NCBI GenBank assembly: GCA_019095985.1
Contig: CM032659.1
Span: 28,076,644-28,140,643 of the forward strand
Direction of reading: 5' to 3'
DNA from: Streblospio benedicti
Lineage: Eukaryota; Annelida; Polychaeta; Spionida; Spionidae
DNA length: 64,000 nucleotides
Position numbers and translations under genes: made by a program. Shown here in pieces: positions 32,056-44,590 of the stretch. Below the pieces are notes generated by a model. The model was given only the letters and a program-made list of their open reading frames with translations. It was not told where the DNA came from and did no database searches. Position 1 is the stretch's first letter. Every line of letters begins with the position of its first letter.

Positions 32056-35000
32056 CTATGCAGTGGCCAAGTGGATCGTTATAGCATCGAGGTTCTCAGA
32101 GTTGAATTTCTCAGCCATTTTCAGGTAGAGTGCAGATGTTTTGTATTTGGCATCTCCAACAGTTGACAGATTTGTAATATATGACATCATGAATTCTACA
32201 CACCTCTTCTTGTGTACTTCCATTTGGTATTCCTCGAATAGTGGAAGCAGTATATGAACATTTTCACCTACATATACATTATTACGATCTTGAATGAGTT
32301 CATTATTTTAGTTAAATATTAAGATCCACATAAATCTTTGATCAGAACACTTGATTTACCTTGATACAATGTATTTACAGTTTCGGACATTCATCTCCGT
32401 CCACCATCAGAATTTTTCTCTGCGCATGTCCGTCCGAGCCACTTCTCCTTAACATAATGGGTCCGTACATGAAACAGAGGTGTGACCCTCGTCAAACGAA
32501 GACCACCAACTCTTTCACGTGTACGACGTCATTTTGTTAATGGGAAGTCATTCGGACTGACATGCTCAGTGAGGTAATCTGATGATGGACAGCGATGAAT
32601 GTTCGAAACTGTAAATAGTAAGTGTTGTGCTTGAAGAATTACATGTGTGTGGATCTTAATATGTGTATCAATAATATATTCACAATTGTTTTTATATAGA
32701 ATCATTTCATTTTTATGTAGAATCGTTTCATGGTTATATATGCATTTAATTAAAATGGTGATAAAATTACTTCAGTAACAATTGCCCAGTGTCTGCAATA
32801 ATAAAACACGTGCAAGATGCTTAGGGATCGTTCACAAATGACGTCACCTGGCAGGAGGTATAGCGAAAGATGACGAAAGGTGCCAGAGGGATGGGGGGGG
32901 GTCTAGCACTTGGATGATGTCACCTTCTGACAAACAGTAGTTATTTAATAGTATTTGAAATTACTTTCTGGCATGTTAAGTGAGTTGTGATATATCTACT
33001 AGCTGAAATCACATTGCCTTTTTCTTTTTGCTAAATACACTTGTAATAGTATGTCTAAATTATGGACATATATATTCATATGTATTTATATAATGGCACA
33101 GTTAAATCAATGTTAAATGTCATCGCGAAAAAAATGTTGCGTGCGCATGGGGGCGGGGGAGTGAGGCAAAGATGACGTCACTTACCAGGAGGGCTGCTTC
33201 ATAGATGACGAAAGGTGACAAGGGGGGGGGGGGGCAAAAATGAGGTGACGTCATTTGTGAACGATCGTTTAGTGACAGGAATGAATAATTAATAATCCCG
33301 CATAAAATAATCATGCCAAAGAACGTACCTGACAGTGGTGATTGGGTTTGTGGATGGAGGTATCTGAGAAATTCTTGAATGTCTACAAAACGTTTTTCTG
33401 GAAGTGGGATTTCAGTAGCTGTTTTTTCGTGGAAATCAGCCGTGAACATTTTCCTCCATACAGGTGAAACTGAAGCCAGGTTGTCTGTCCAAAAAAGATC
33501 ATGCAAACAGATTGAAGCACATGGTTCTCTCTATATTACTGTAAATACAGACTGGTTAATAATGACAGAATACTGATGTAATTGGAATGAAAAAGTATAT
33601 ATGGTCTATTTCATATTGCTTGTTTATCTTGTCCAAGTACACTAGTATTAGTGAAGGTAGTTCATAGGCGCAAGAATAGAAAATCCTTCTACGACTCTTG
33701 GCCAGATTTAGGTTCTGTGTGACACAGGCACGCACATTCCAGGGGGTCTTGGGGCATGCTCCCTTGGGAAAATGGTTGAAGTTTGGCATCCTTAAAGGTA
33801 TACTCTGAGACTGACTGCTACTCAGTAGAAATGTTTCACATACAACTGCCTGGGATTTCAAGATTACACAACATAACGGTTGTTCTCTATGAAAAAATAA
33901 GGGATGGGTTGGTAGGCTTAACCCCCCCCCCACACACACACAATCCCCCATAAACTACCATAGTTGTACCCAGCCCATTTTTAGTTAGCATCACACCTAC
34001 TATCAGGCTATCAGGTGGCAACTCATGAATTCTTTTGTTCACTTTTTTCTGATCATTCCGTCATATTTGTAAATTTGTAGGAAAGTTTGAATTTACAGTA
34101 AAACTTATATAATTTTAATCAAAAAATACATATGTACCTTGATGAATTTATGCATTCTACTTCAATATTGAACAAGAAGAATAAAAGCATAAGATCATGC
34201 AGCTTTATGGAACGGGCATACAATCAGACTTGTTCATGTTTACACCTGCACATGTACTTACACCAGGACTAATACTATCAATCTTGCAAACACTTTGATG
34301 ATCACCGTATTTTAAACAAGTGATCATACTTAATTCACAGCGTTAGTGTGGGTAATAAACCAATGTTACCAATATGGTATGGTATGGTAGTGTCAATTTG
34401 TGGAAAACTTTACACACTGATGTGAAAATAGCTAAAACTTATTTCACTTACAAAGAACTATTCAAGGATTATTGTACAAGGAAATATAATTTAAGATTAA
34501 TAAAAAATTTACTTTCTTCAATTTGTATTTTACACAAGTTATAGGCCTACTGTGACTTGCTGTTCCTATAACTTTTTAAATAATTTTATGAAGCAAATAC
34601 CAAATGTGATTTTATAGTTTTACTAGCCTTCCCAGTCTCCTACGTAGACATAACGCACGCAGCAACAGAGAAACATAACGCACGCAGCAACAATGTGGTG
34701 GCGAAAGGCGGAAGTGCGTCGTAGAAAAACACACACAATTATTTGTACCCGATTTGGGATGGTAAGTCAGTTTTCTCGTTAATACTGATGAAAGCAAGCG
34801 CACGAAGAACAAATAAACCCGTAAAAGGTGATTTCCCATAAAGTGCAACACTCAAAATGCATAAAAGCGCCCAAGGAAAGTGATTGCAAGCGAATTTCCA
34901 AAAATAGAAAAATACAACCATGACCACAACCCTCTTTGCGTAGTTATATAACAATTCTACACATAAGTTAAGTATTCTACACATGGGAAGGAACTTGATA

Positions 35001-35128
35001 AGTAATCCACGTCCTTCCTCCCCAGCCATTTATATTACTATTTGTGTGTTTTTAAACGTTTTTTGTTCTTATGATTACTGTAAATTGTCTTAATTTTATG
35101 TTATTAATATTTTTGTACATATGGCAAA

Positions 35129-35180
<52 letters not shown>

Positions 35181-35380
35181 AAATGACTGTTGGATATAAT
35201 GCATACGTTATTATTCAATAGATGAAACAGTCATCACTCACATTTAACGGTGTGCAGTTTTCTGCCCTCCACCAAAAGCACAATGTCGCTGAAATCGTCA
35301 GGTTCTGTAAAGTCTTTTTCTCCAGGATCTTGAGATGTCCCAATCCCAGGCGACTCCTTTGCTATTTCCTTGGACTCCAT
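32056..35380 (-). CDS. BTB/POZ domain protein, three coding exons, 168 aa
   Basis: Exons 35,380-35,242 (139 nt), 33,484-33,329 (156) and 32,267-32,056 (212, stop included) add to 507 nt, with phases 1 and 1 matching. Start at 35,380 chosen for its context (AGAATGG); an acceptor (CTTCTTTTAATAG) lies about 38 nt upstream, so a 5' untranslated exon is likely. Residues 1-30 are an acidic leader; the BTB fold begins at FSDIVLLVEGRKLHTV, continues as LASVSPVWRKMFTADF and EIPLPEKRFVDIQEFLRYL, and ends through HILLPLFEEYQM and helices to the C terminus. There is no BACK, Kelch or MATH domain, so it is short for the family. BTB proteins dimerise and often serve as Cullin-3 adaptors. Its introns hold several mobile elements. 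Looks intact. Confidence 0.8.
32379..32613. mobile_element. Small fold-back element with hammerhead cores, in BTB intron 2
   Basis: About 235 bp with 34-bp imperfect inverted ends (ACAGTTTCGGACATTCAT at left; the mirror at right). The right end, plus strand 32,579-32,609, reads CTGATGA, stem II GGAC/GTTC, GAAAC, then a short ACT/AGT stem III and a GTA cleavage site: the form common in Penelope-like elements. The left mirror (minus strand 32,411-32,381) has CTGATGG in place of CTGATGA. No coding sequence inside. Confidence 0.6.
32579..32617 (+). ncRNA. Hammerhead ribozyme motif (Penelope type)
   Basis: Conserved core CTGATGA and GAAAC with stem II GGAC/GTTC (one G-U pair), minimal stem III ACT/AGT around loop GTAAAT, cleavage triplet GTA. 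Stem I pairing is weak by eye. Confidence 0.5.
32822..33268. mobile_element. MITE-like DNA element with 24-bp inverted repeats, in BTB intron 2
   Basis: The ends are perfect inverted copies: GATCGTTCACAAATGACGTC at left (positions 32,825 on) and its mirror ending at 33,265. Subterminal direct repeats (ATGACGAAAGGTG) follow G runs on both sides. It is flanked by TTAG on both sides, a possible target duplication. No transposase frame, so non-autonomous; family unassigned. Confidence 0.65.
33510..35120. other. BTB intron 1, no gene seen
   Basis: AT-rich intron. It holds a poly-C/CA run at about 33,921-33,945 and a 24-bp direct duplication (ACATAACGCACGCAGCAACA) at 34,647-34,692. No other structure recognised. 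Confidence 0.45.
35126..35181. repeat. (AAAT)n microsatellite
   Basis: Fourteen or so AAAT units in BTB intron 1. Confidence 0.95.
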
Positions 35381-35479
35381 TCTTTGACGTAAGCCTCTTT
35401 GAACGCGAACAGAATGACCTATTAAAAGAAGGACCTTATGAGCAGAATATTCATATGTCACCGAGACTTTCATCGATTT

Positions 35480-36600
35480 CCAATCAACTTCACCGGGTCA
35501 ACTGAAGTTCGCATTTGGTCAACTGACCACCATGGCAGCGGCGGTCATGTGACAGCAGAGACAAGTTGATGTTTGGCCCGATGAAGTTGATATGAAACCA
35601 AAGAAAGTGTTTCCGAAACACATTCCAATAGATATATTTAAATATTCTCCTCACCATTCCTAGAAGTACTTTAAATCTTTACAAAGGAATAATTCCTATC
35701 TTATCCATATAGTGAGACAATTTTTTACCAAATACTTTTCCTATACCATTTTATCAAAAATGTATTTATTTGGTGCACAGTAGTTTGTTTCGTAGTAAGT
35801 TTATTTTGTTTCTTTCTCACTGTTGTAAAATTTAAATAGAGTGTAAATAGGATGTAACTCGAAAACGTTAACATTAAACATCTTGTAAATTAATTGTGAA
35901 TTTTGAGACTCTTTTACAAACTTACTATGTTTTCCTATTTGAATTCAACGATAAAACCTGCTGGTACTTTAGATGTTTTCTGGAAGTATTCTCAATCCAA
36001 TAATTCGATTTCCTATGCCAACTGATTTGTATATAAGCACAGAGGCTATACTGAGAAGTCACTCTGCAACAGCTGCTACCAAAATGCACAGATATTGTGG
36101 TGAGTGAGCAGCCAGTAGTTCAAGTGTTAGCACACCTCTCTATACCAATCTAAACATTTACACTTCACTTTCGTTTTGTAACACATCTAAAGGCTACATC
36201 CATTCATGATGACTGCACGGTTTCTATTGCTGCGAATCCAGACTACATGTAATGGGTGTATGGAGACAATATGAACATGATTTGTAATTTATACATTCAT
36301 TATTTCTCTATAGATTGATAGATTGATTTTGTGAGTCCATTTTAATTAACTACTGTCTTAAGATTTTCCAACATTTAATTCATGCAAATGATTTTTATGA
36401 TCTTTGTTATAAAAGTATGAAGTTTTGTTTTTATTTGCAACGTGAAATTCCTTCAAATCGTTTGAAGCTATTATGAACAAATTTGATGATATGCTGTTGT
36501 TTTTTGTGTTTTTTTTGTTTTTTTTTGAAGATGCAATTTCACATTTTATACAGTGTGAAATACATGTAATACAATGTCCTCAAATTCATTGTCCATGGTT
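35480..36600. other. Upstream flank of the BTB gene, no gene seen
   Basis: The GC-richer patch at 35,490-35,580 is the most likely promoter area. The rest is AT-rich with T runs and shows no conserved frame. Confidence 0.35.
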
Positions 36601-37631
36601 GAATACATTTAAGTATTTACACAATATTTGAAGCATAGCATCGTACGAATATCATGATATGTCAGCAATAGGGAAAAACCCTCAAAACACACTACCAGTA
36701 TTATGACAATTATAAAAAAAGCTTGATATGCTTTTAATTGCTTTGCTCACATTTTGCTAATCAAACTACTTTTTCGTTTTCTATATTAAGTATTTCAAGC
36801 CATCGGAATCTTATTGTTAAATTTATTCTAAAAAAAAGTTTTTTTTATTATTATATTGCATTAACACAATGTTAAAATTGGATAAAAAATAACTAATGCT
36901 TATAGATATCACACAAGCTGATATTCATTTTGTGTTGATTTGTTTGTTTATCATTAATTTGAAAAAAAAATACATTCCATACAAAAATATAGTTATATTT
37001 ATTATAACATTTTTATCTTTATTTCTTTAAATTTTTCCGAAATGTACATCAAGTGCATTCCATGTAAAATAATAAAAAGTTATATTGACGAAAAACAACA
37101 ACAGCAGAAGCATCACATGTGAATCATAGAAATAATTATACATATTGTATATATAGTTATTGAGATATAAAATACTGGTCAATTTAGCAATCATAGTATC
37201 GGTAAACAAGACAAATAAAGTCGGTAGTGAATTAAGGACAAAGCAACGCACATATACATGACTTAATTTTGTACAAAGCGTTGGTTTTCTTGACCTGTAG
37301 TAATAAAGCACTATATTAAGATGATTAAGTCGTATGTACCACACCGGCAAAAATATATATCACATCTTACACATGTCAAACAACTTCGAAACACAAGCAA
37401 CAACAAACTCAGTATACTGGTCAAATGGATAATAAACACTTTACACATTTGCAAAGAACTTTTCATCTGTAAATTCTAAAATATAAACTGGTGTACTTTG
37501 ATGAAAACATCTGAGTATGCTGTCTTTCTATCAGTTGACCAAATAGATATGCATAATGTTCCGATATCAAAGTCATCAGTGTTATAATCTTTACATATAC
37601 GTCCCTCTAATGTTCACATAATATTACATAC
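36600..37631 (-). other. 3' UTR and flank of gene 1, copy D
   Basis: Diverged version of 25,250-26,600 and 9,650-11,000, with several deletions. No genes. Confidence 0.55.
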
Positions 37632-37867
37632 TTAAACAGTCCTTTCCTCTTCAGCAGGAGCCTCGATGCTACAAGAAGATGAACTGTCTTTAGGTTCCGT
37701 CTTTTTGGAGGGTGGACTCTTCCTGCGTTTCTTTTTCCTGCCACGAGGGTGCTGAATGGAGGCCATATCCATGGCGACCACTAGTACGATGACAAAAGCG
37801 ATGAAGCCGATGCCGACGCCGACGCCCACCGTGATGTGGCTCACCTCATTGTCACCGCCGCGGAAAC
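37632..37867 (-). CDS. Gene 1 copy D: intact membrane and tail exon
   Basis: 236 nt, same length and phase as copy C. Codes for GFRGGD, the hydrophobic segment (HITVGVGVGIGFIAFVIVLV) and the Lys/Arg/Ser tail ending EEERTV. Differences from copies B and C are mostly substitutions, so this exon has stayed under constraint or diverged recently. Its upstream partner exon (38,245-38,225) is cut short by a rearrangement, so no full product is expected. Confidence 0.65.
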
Positions 37868-38224
37868 CTGCGCGGAGAATCACAAATGTAGGTGTCGCTA
37901 TCACTTTGTTACGATATATCAGGTAACAGGAGTACTCGAATTGAATTACCATCAATATCAAAATTCATTTCAAATCAATTAAATTACAGCATTAAAGATT
38001 TTTTATAATGAAACCATTTGCTTAGAATCACATGGCTAAGTACAATGTATGTGTTTGTTTTACAATTTATCGGGTATGGGCATTCTGATAAAAAGTATGA
38101 TTAATTTAACCATAACTTCAATTGTAATTTATTAGAATTAATTTTGACTTAACTAAATTGCAGCAGTTAAGAATTTTTTTATGAAGGGAATATACTATTG
38201 CATGTTGAATAATAGAGTGCTTAC

Positions 38225-39480
38225 CGATCTCCTTGTAGTAACGTATCTAACGTAAGAGTTATGTGCAATATCGTATATGTTGATTGCAAAGTTGGCGAGA
38301 AATCTGGGCTTTTACTTGAGGATCTCAGTATATTTGCGCAGATACCGCGAGGAGTTACAGATAGATATAGATTAAGCAGCGAGCACTATTTGCAAATGAT
38401 AGAGGCGAATACATGCATGTATTACCTGTGCTCTTATAAACAGTATGATAGCATGGTTACACATAGAACTGTTTGACCTCTATAATTATCCCAATTTAAA
38501 ATATAACAAGGCAATATCTGTGATAACAAAGTTAACGTCCAATTGCAATAAGCTGCATTTCTTCAAGATATTAGAGGTTATATTAGATAAATAGAAAATG
38601 TATTTATACATCATGCAACCAATTTAGTTTTAAAGCTACTCTACTGATATGTGCACATTTGTTTTGTTGATAATGTTTCTCATTTGTATATATTGTATCT
38701 ATTTTCAATTAATTATATATGGACTTGTTTTCGAAATAAAATACTTATACTTATATGTGAAGTTCGTTACACTGAATATTCAGTGTTTTGCTTATGAAAA
38801 CGTTTTTCTACAATTAGAATCAGCAAGTAGTGTCCTCATACATGTCACTAAGACCATTATTGCACTAATATGTTAGCTCATATCAGACAGTCACAACATT
38901 CCACAAATGAAACCATTTCCCTCATACTATAATTTGTTGTAATAATTGAAAACATTGTAGATAGTCAGTGTAGATCTACACTTATCATTAATCTGTCCTA
39001 TATCATACAGCGCTGTGTTAATTTTTTTAGTTTCATATTGCCCCAGGTGGAACAATACCATTTATTCACATATCATATACTTGTATTGAATATATATACA
39101 TGCACTCATCCAATGTCAGATAGTTATTAAAAACTAAATAATTTATTACTGCTTCATCTAAATTAACTTTATATTCTGCGTTAGTGTAAAAACTACGCCA
39201 TTTACATACCTGTTACACACGCCTATGGACTTAAAATTCAAAACACAGCACACATTTTTACTTGAATCATAAGGACAATTTGACTGAAATTTTTTCACCA
39301 TTCCACTTCAGTATCGGCCTGTTTGTGCCATGTCTGGGTGTTAAAGAGCCGAGTATATCCACACAACACACCCACAAACGCACACAAAATCAGCCCCACC
39401 CCAAGGAAAAGCGCTAGTCCTCCGGAAACTAAACCTATTACCCGCAAATTTCTATTAAAGTTGAGTGTGTTTAGCAGTAT
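38225..39480 (-). pseudogene. Gene 1 copy D: scrambled 5' part
   Basis: At 38,236-38,242 the linker exon jumps, at a shared TAGT, to sequence matching copy B intron DNA at 18,771. From there it follows copy B to about 19,585, including a decayed third CUB exon (about 38,877-38,955). After about 120 bp of other DNA it resumes at the equivalent of 22,330, including a decayed signal-peptide exon near 39,315-39,405. All CCP exons, the EGF exon, the first two CUB exons and the hammerhead array are missing. Confidence 0.7.
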
Positions 39481-40309
39481 AGCAAATTACATAGAAGCCC
39501 AGCTCACAAGCTCGGAAACTAATGACAAATTATCATGTTTGTGTTGTCCTCCATGTAACATATGGTAATTTTTGTTAGACTAGAGGTGCACTTCATAATT
39601 AATGGTGCACATTTTACTGAATTCTTTTGTGAATACATGAGGTCTGCGTTTTGATAAAATAATTTATATCTTTTTACTGCCACTATCCTGTTGAGCATTT
39701 TTCCGTGCCATTTTCTAAATGCAATTCAGTCAGTTTTTACACAATAAAGATGTTTGCTTTTAATAAAAATCAGAAAAACGTCTTACTTGATTTGATGCGT
39801 GACTCATCCTACATCTATGTTCTTGGCATTGATTGCAGGCGGTGCTTTCTAAACATGGCTAAAGTAAATATCTATTGCCCATGAGTCGACATTAATATGG
39901 TAATGCTGTGCTCTCTGAGCACTTTTATTCCAATATAACCACTATGCCAATTCGATGGTCATGTTTCGAACAGTATTGAAACTATAGTGGAAAAATAGAA
40001 AGAAAAATAATTAAAATGGCCCTCTGAAAGGTAAACTCTAATTGGCAAAGTGCCAAAATTGAATACAGTTAATGTTCAGTAGGCATGTAAGCATTGTACA
40101 AAGTTTGAATGCTTTCTCACAAGCATCAACAAAACTATTGCAGAAAATGTTGAAAATGGACCCAAAATGGCACTATGGAAAGCACACTTTAATTGGCAAA
40201 GTGCCCAAAATCGAATCACTTTGGTGTCGCTGTCATACCAAATAGTTGTGTAAAGTTTGAACGAAATAGGGGAAGCGTAAAAGCTCTAGCTTGTCCAGAG
40301 ACAAACAAC
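39480..40309. other. Upstream flank of gene 1, copy D
   Basis: Close match to 22,660-23,570 with a deletion of about 120 bp relative to copy B (22,925-23,040). No gene. Confidence 0.55.
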
Positions 40310-40444
40310 ATACATAGACATACATACATACATACATACATACATACATACATACATACATACATACATACATACATACATACATACATACATACATACA
40401 TACATACATACATACATACATACATACATACATACATACATACA

Positions 40445-40505
<61 letters not shown>

Positions 40506-40595
40506 CATACATACATACATACATACATACATACATACATACATACATACATACATACATACATACATACATACATACATACATACATACATACA

Positions 40596-40629
<34 letters not shown>

Positions 40630-40640
40630 CATACATAGTT
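40310..40640. repeat. (CATA)n microsatellite
   Basis: About 330 bp of CATA repeats; same position in the unit as 23,577-24,010. Confidence 0.97.
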
Positions 40641-40749
40641 ACAAATGAACGATTACATTACATACATAGTTTTCAAACGAACGAAACACAAGGTCCAGCT
40701 GCTGAAGGACACAATAACAGTATATATGTTTTGTACATAACCCGTAAAC

Positions 40750-42400
40750 GTTTGTTGGCAGACCTCTTCAAGCCATGGGCGTGACAGTCCCTCTCCGTGG
40801 GCAGCAGCAAAGATGGCCGGGTGGGCAAAGATGTAATCAATGGAATAGCAAACAACCCAGACAGCAAATTTGCGAACTTCCTGGAAAGTGAGGCACAGTT
40901 CACTGCCACTGCTAACAGTATTCTGACGTTATAATATACGTGGATGACGTAAGTTAACTAGACTATTGACGAGAATTAATTCAAAAATAGATACACACGT
41001 AATAGTTTACTGATGTAAAAATATCTATCTGTTTATTAATACATGTTCAAATCGTAATGGCAATAACCCACAGGTGCTTAACGATGCTGAACAAAAGTTT
41101 CACCCTTCACCTTGCATTATGTCAATAAATGCATTGATCCAAGGAGGGCACATATGCAGCTGGGTATTTTACAAAGAGAGAGAGACAATGAGTGTAGCTC
41201 TTCCTATGCCCCACTAACAGCTGTCCCCTGTACTCCACCTGATTGAATAGGGGCTCATGTTCCACAGCTGATATGTCCTGAGAACTTACCCTCTAAGTTA
41301 TAGTTGCCGTCCATAAGCAGGATGACGTAGTTAGGTCTCCCTCCCAGTCGCGGGGCACCACCTACATAGCACACCAAAGCAAGCAAGAGACTCATGAAGT
41401 AACCATGCAAGCCTTTGAGGAGGCAGAGGATCTTCCCTCACAATCGGTGATGTCGGACTCACAGATATGAAGATCCAGGAAGAAGAAGAGGCGTAATAGG
41501 TCTAACCACCCAAGAAGAAATTGGACAAAAATCATAGCGCCATTGGTTCAGTTGACGTGGAAGTGCGGCAGCTTGTCATCAACCGGGAGACAGTTATCAC
41601 GGATCCGGCTCGTCACAGTGCCAATCCCGTGAATCTATCATGGAGGCCCGAGTTTGGGCTCCCGCATTCATAGAGAGATGACATGGCCGCTGGCCTGACA
41701 TATTGTCAACTGTATGAAGTGAGACAGATTTGTTTCAGGATGAATCCACCCCCACCATTCAGACGTTCGTGAAGCCAGAGAGTTGGAAGGACAAACTGAT
41801 ACACCACTAGACACGCCTCCATGTAACATGCATGACACTGCTTCCCAGCACCCGGATTGAATATAAGAAGCAGCCAACCACCTCACAGGGGATGAACATT
41901 GCCGAGAAGAAGAGCTTAACAGGCAGCCCTCCTCAGTCCAACATTGTTAAAAGACTGCTGACCAGTTCACTGGGTCGTGCGACAAAGTTTGTTTTGACGG
42001 ACGTGCATCAATGGCATTCCTGGGATCTGAGAAGGCTGGTGACACGCCCTGGGCTCCCCCACAGCCTAAGTGCAGAGTGAAGCGGTACAGGCCCCAAAAG
42101 ACCCCGCCCAATCTGTTGGTGGGCGGATTCCTTCACCAGTAGAAAAGGCTCCATCATGTAGAGTTTGGGTTGCTTCCATAAGAAGAGTGACCACGACACA
42201 CCTCCAGACAACCTTGTGATTTGGCAAGATATGTTGAAAAGTCATGGATAAGGAAAAACCACCCCAGTTCTCTCTCTTTTTTTGAAATTTGAAATTGCAT
42301 TGTACTGTGGGTTGGTGGGTTCAAGTTTTGTATTATTTACATGTATCTGTGTATTTTCAGTCATTAAAACGTAAAAAACATAATTTTTGAAACATAGCAT
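40750..42400 (+). pseudogene. vWA-domain gene (gene 2), copy D
   Basis: The vWA exon equivalent is about 40,768-40,948, with one extra base (in a C run) and a small deletion relative to copy C. The acidic-region exon follows acceptor CTCCCTCCCAG near 41,350. From 41,832 to 42,080 a frame runs without the break that other copies show after SLTGSPPQSN, continuing into KRLLTSSLG. This suggests the ancestral tail ran through here. Downstream sequence is eroded. Copies A and D together show the fullest order of gene 2: vWA, acidic Gln/Glu region, Ser/Thr region, CVNC motif, charged tail. Confidence 0.5.
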
Positions 42401-42769
42401 CGCATAAAGATCATATATATGTCAAGATTAGAAAAGCCCAAAAAAAACCAGATTAGGACAATTATAAAAAGCTGATTTTTTTTTTCCGAGTTGCTTTGCT
42501 AGTGCATGATGGCTCAAGTCATATTTAAGTTGATCCGAACAATTTGTTGTTTACATAAAGAATTTCAAGCCACACAAATCTATTTTTGTTACATCTATTC
42601 AAAATATTTGTTACTTTGCATTGTCAAAATGTTACAATGGACAAAATTATTTTGAAAAATAACCTAATGCTTATTGATATATCACCACACAAGCTGGTCA
42701 TGAAAACACCAAAACATAAATTTATTTTATTCATTTATTTATTTGTTGTTTGTCCATGTGTTTGTTTAT

Positions 42770-44590
42770 TTTGTAGTTATGGTCCTACAGTCCCTCTTAA
42801 TTAATTGTCACCATACTGCACAGAGCTAGAGTCTCTGAATGCTGGCTGAGACCAGGGATGCCACGACCGGGCAGAGATAGAATAAATGTGCAACCACACA
42901 GAAGTATTGATCAGTTCCAATAATGGAGGAGATGTATTGTAATGACCTTTCATCTCATTCATCCTTATCAGATAATATTTAATCGTCACAGCAGACTGAT
43001 TCTGGGCAGCCACAGGAGATCTGTTTCTCATCTCCCCGTGGGAGAGCAAATAATCACATCGTGCGCTCTACCCAGAGCCACGCCCAAAGACGAGCACAGC
43101 CGATCAGCAGCGCGCCTGTCACCGTGTGCAGACCATAGGAGACTTCACTTCACTTCCCAGATAAGAAACGGGAGGAATCACATCTACCCAGAGCCATGCC
43201 CAAAGCTGCCAGCAGACGATAATTCATGAAAGCAGCTGGTCACCACCTCGGCAGGCCACAGGAGACTTCAGCACCTCATCTCCTGTGGAGCAGTGAAACG
43301 GCGAATCACATCGCATCTGCCCAGAGCCACGCCCAACACGCCATCACGTCCGGCCGGCACCCAGCGATATTGCCTCTGGCAGCAACCTCCATCCAAGACC
43401 ATCACAGTTATGTAAGCTTGTCTTTCTGGACAACAGGTTTAGTTCCTGAACAACCCAATAAAGCAAGCCTCCCATTATTATCTATTACGAAACGCCATTT
43501 ACCAATCAACAGAGACAGCAACCTCACGCTAACGACAGCCAAAAGTCATTGACAACAGGTGTTCACAGCGATATCTCCTGAGCCACCAAGCTGCCAATAA
43601 CCACCAAAATACCACACCTCAACCCAGCAGGCGTCCGATCCTGGTAGAATTTCAACTCCATTGCCGCATCCACAGCATAAAATCACTGCTGGGGCAGCCG
43701 ATTTTGTTGTGGGGCGTTCCCACCACCTGACACATCACCCCAGTGCAGCAATTAGCGCCACAGGCTCTGTCTAGCGGGTGTCCGATTCAAAGGCAGAAAC
43801 CTTCACTATGTGGCACAACCAGCGCCCAGCCCAACCACAAAAAGTTGTCAATATATTCACAGGACAGTATGGTTACAACTCACATCTAATAGAATTTATG
43901 TTGCCTGTTTGGTGCGTAAAAGCCATCACAGCTACCAACTGGAAAGCCAGCACTGGGTGCCTTTAATACCAGTGTACATTTGGCCGACCCTGTTAATAAT
44001 ATTCAACAAAGTCATCACAGCTCCACCAGAAAAGTTAATGTCTGCAACACGGCGCTTCATAATCGCCAAACACTTGCAGTGTAGACAGACACACCAATCA
44101 TACATCCTCACTAAAGACCAGCCACCACTGCTGCCACAATCAATTCAGTCTAACAGCTACAAAAACATCATACTGCAGCCAAGCCAAAATAAAAACCCAG
44201 TAAACAAAAATAGATTTCATGCAAGAAATATACCGCATCCACAAGATTATATTCACACAAATAATTACACCTGCAAAATGACCAGCATTCCAATGATGGC
44301 TTAATGCCATACCACCAAAGGCGTCTTGGAAAATCGGGGTTAATGGACATCAAACCCAAAGCCACATCAAATTAAATCCCCACGCGTTGATTGATTCACC
44401 GACAAAAGGCATGCGGCCTGGAGCAATTCCACATCAAACTGTCAGCACGCTTCCTGATTGCCAACTCACACCACCCACAAGGCCAACTTCACACCTGGAC
44501 AACACAGGCCTCGGAATACACATCGCGCTTCGGTCGGGCGATAGAGACAGAGCGTCCTAATCAGCACCACCGCGCATTACTTCAGACACT
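42770..44590. other. C/A-rich DNA, no confident gene
   Basis: The duplicated unit ends at about 42,768. Base composition then changes sharply: the plus strand is rich in A and C with few G and T, up to about 44,600. Frames of up to 164 codons are open but look like composition effects (His, Thr, Gln, Asn, Pro). Confidence 0.45.
43011..43345. repeat. Three tandem ~120-bp repeats
   Basis: Units starting at about 43,011, 43,136 and 43,257 share the order: CAGGAGACTTC-type start, AATCACATC, then CTACCCAGAGCCACGCCCAA. Unknown origin. Confidence 0.7.

Noticed and set aside
43810-44304. 164-codon plus-strand frame
   Set aside because: A/C-rich composition explains the lack of stops; the His/Thr/Gln/Asn-rich product resembles nothing known.
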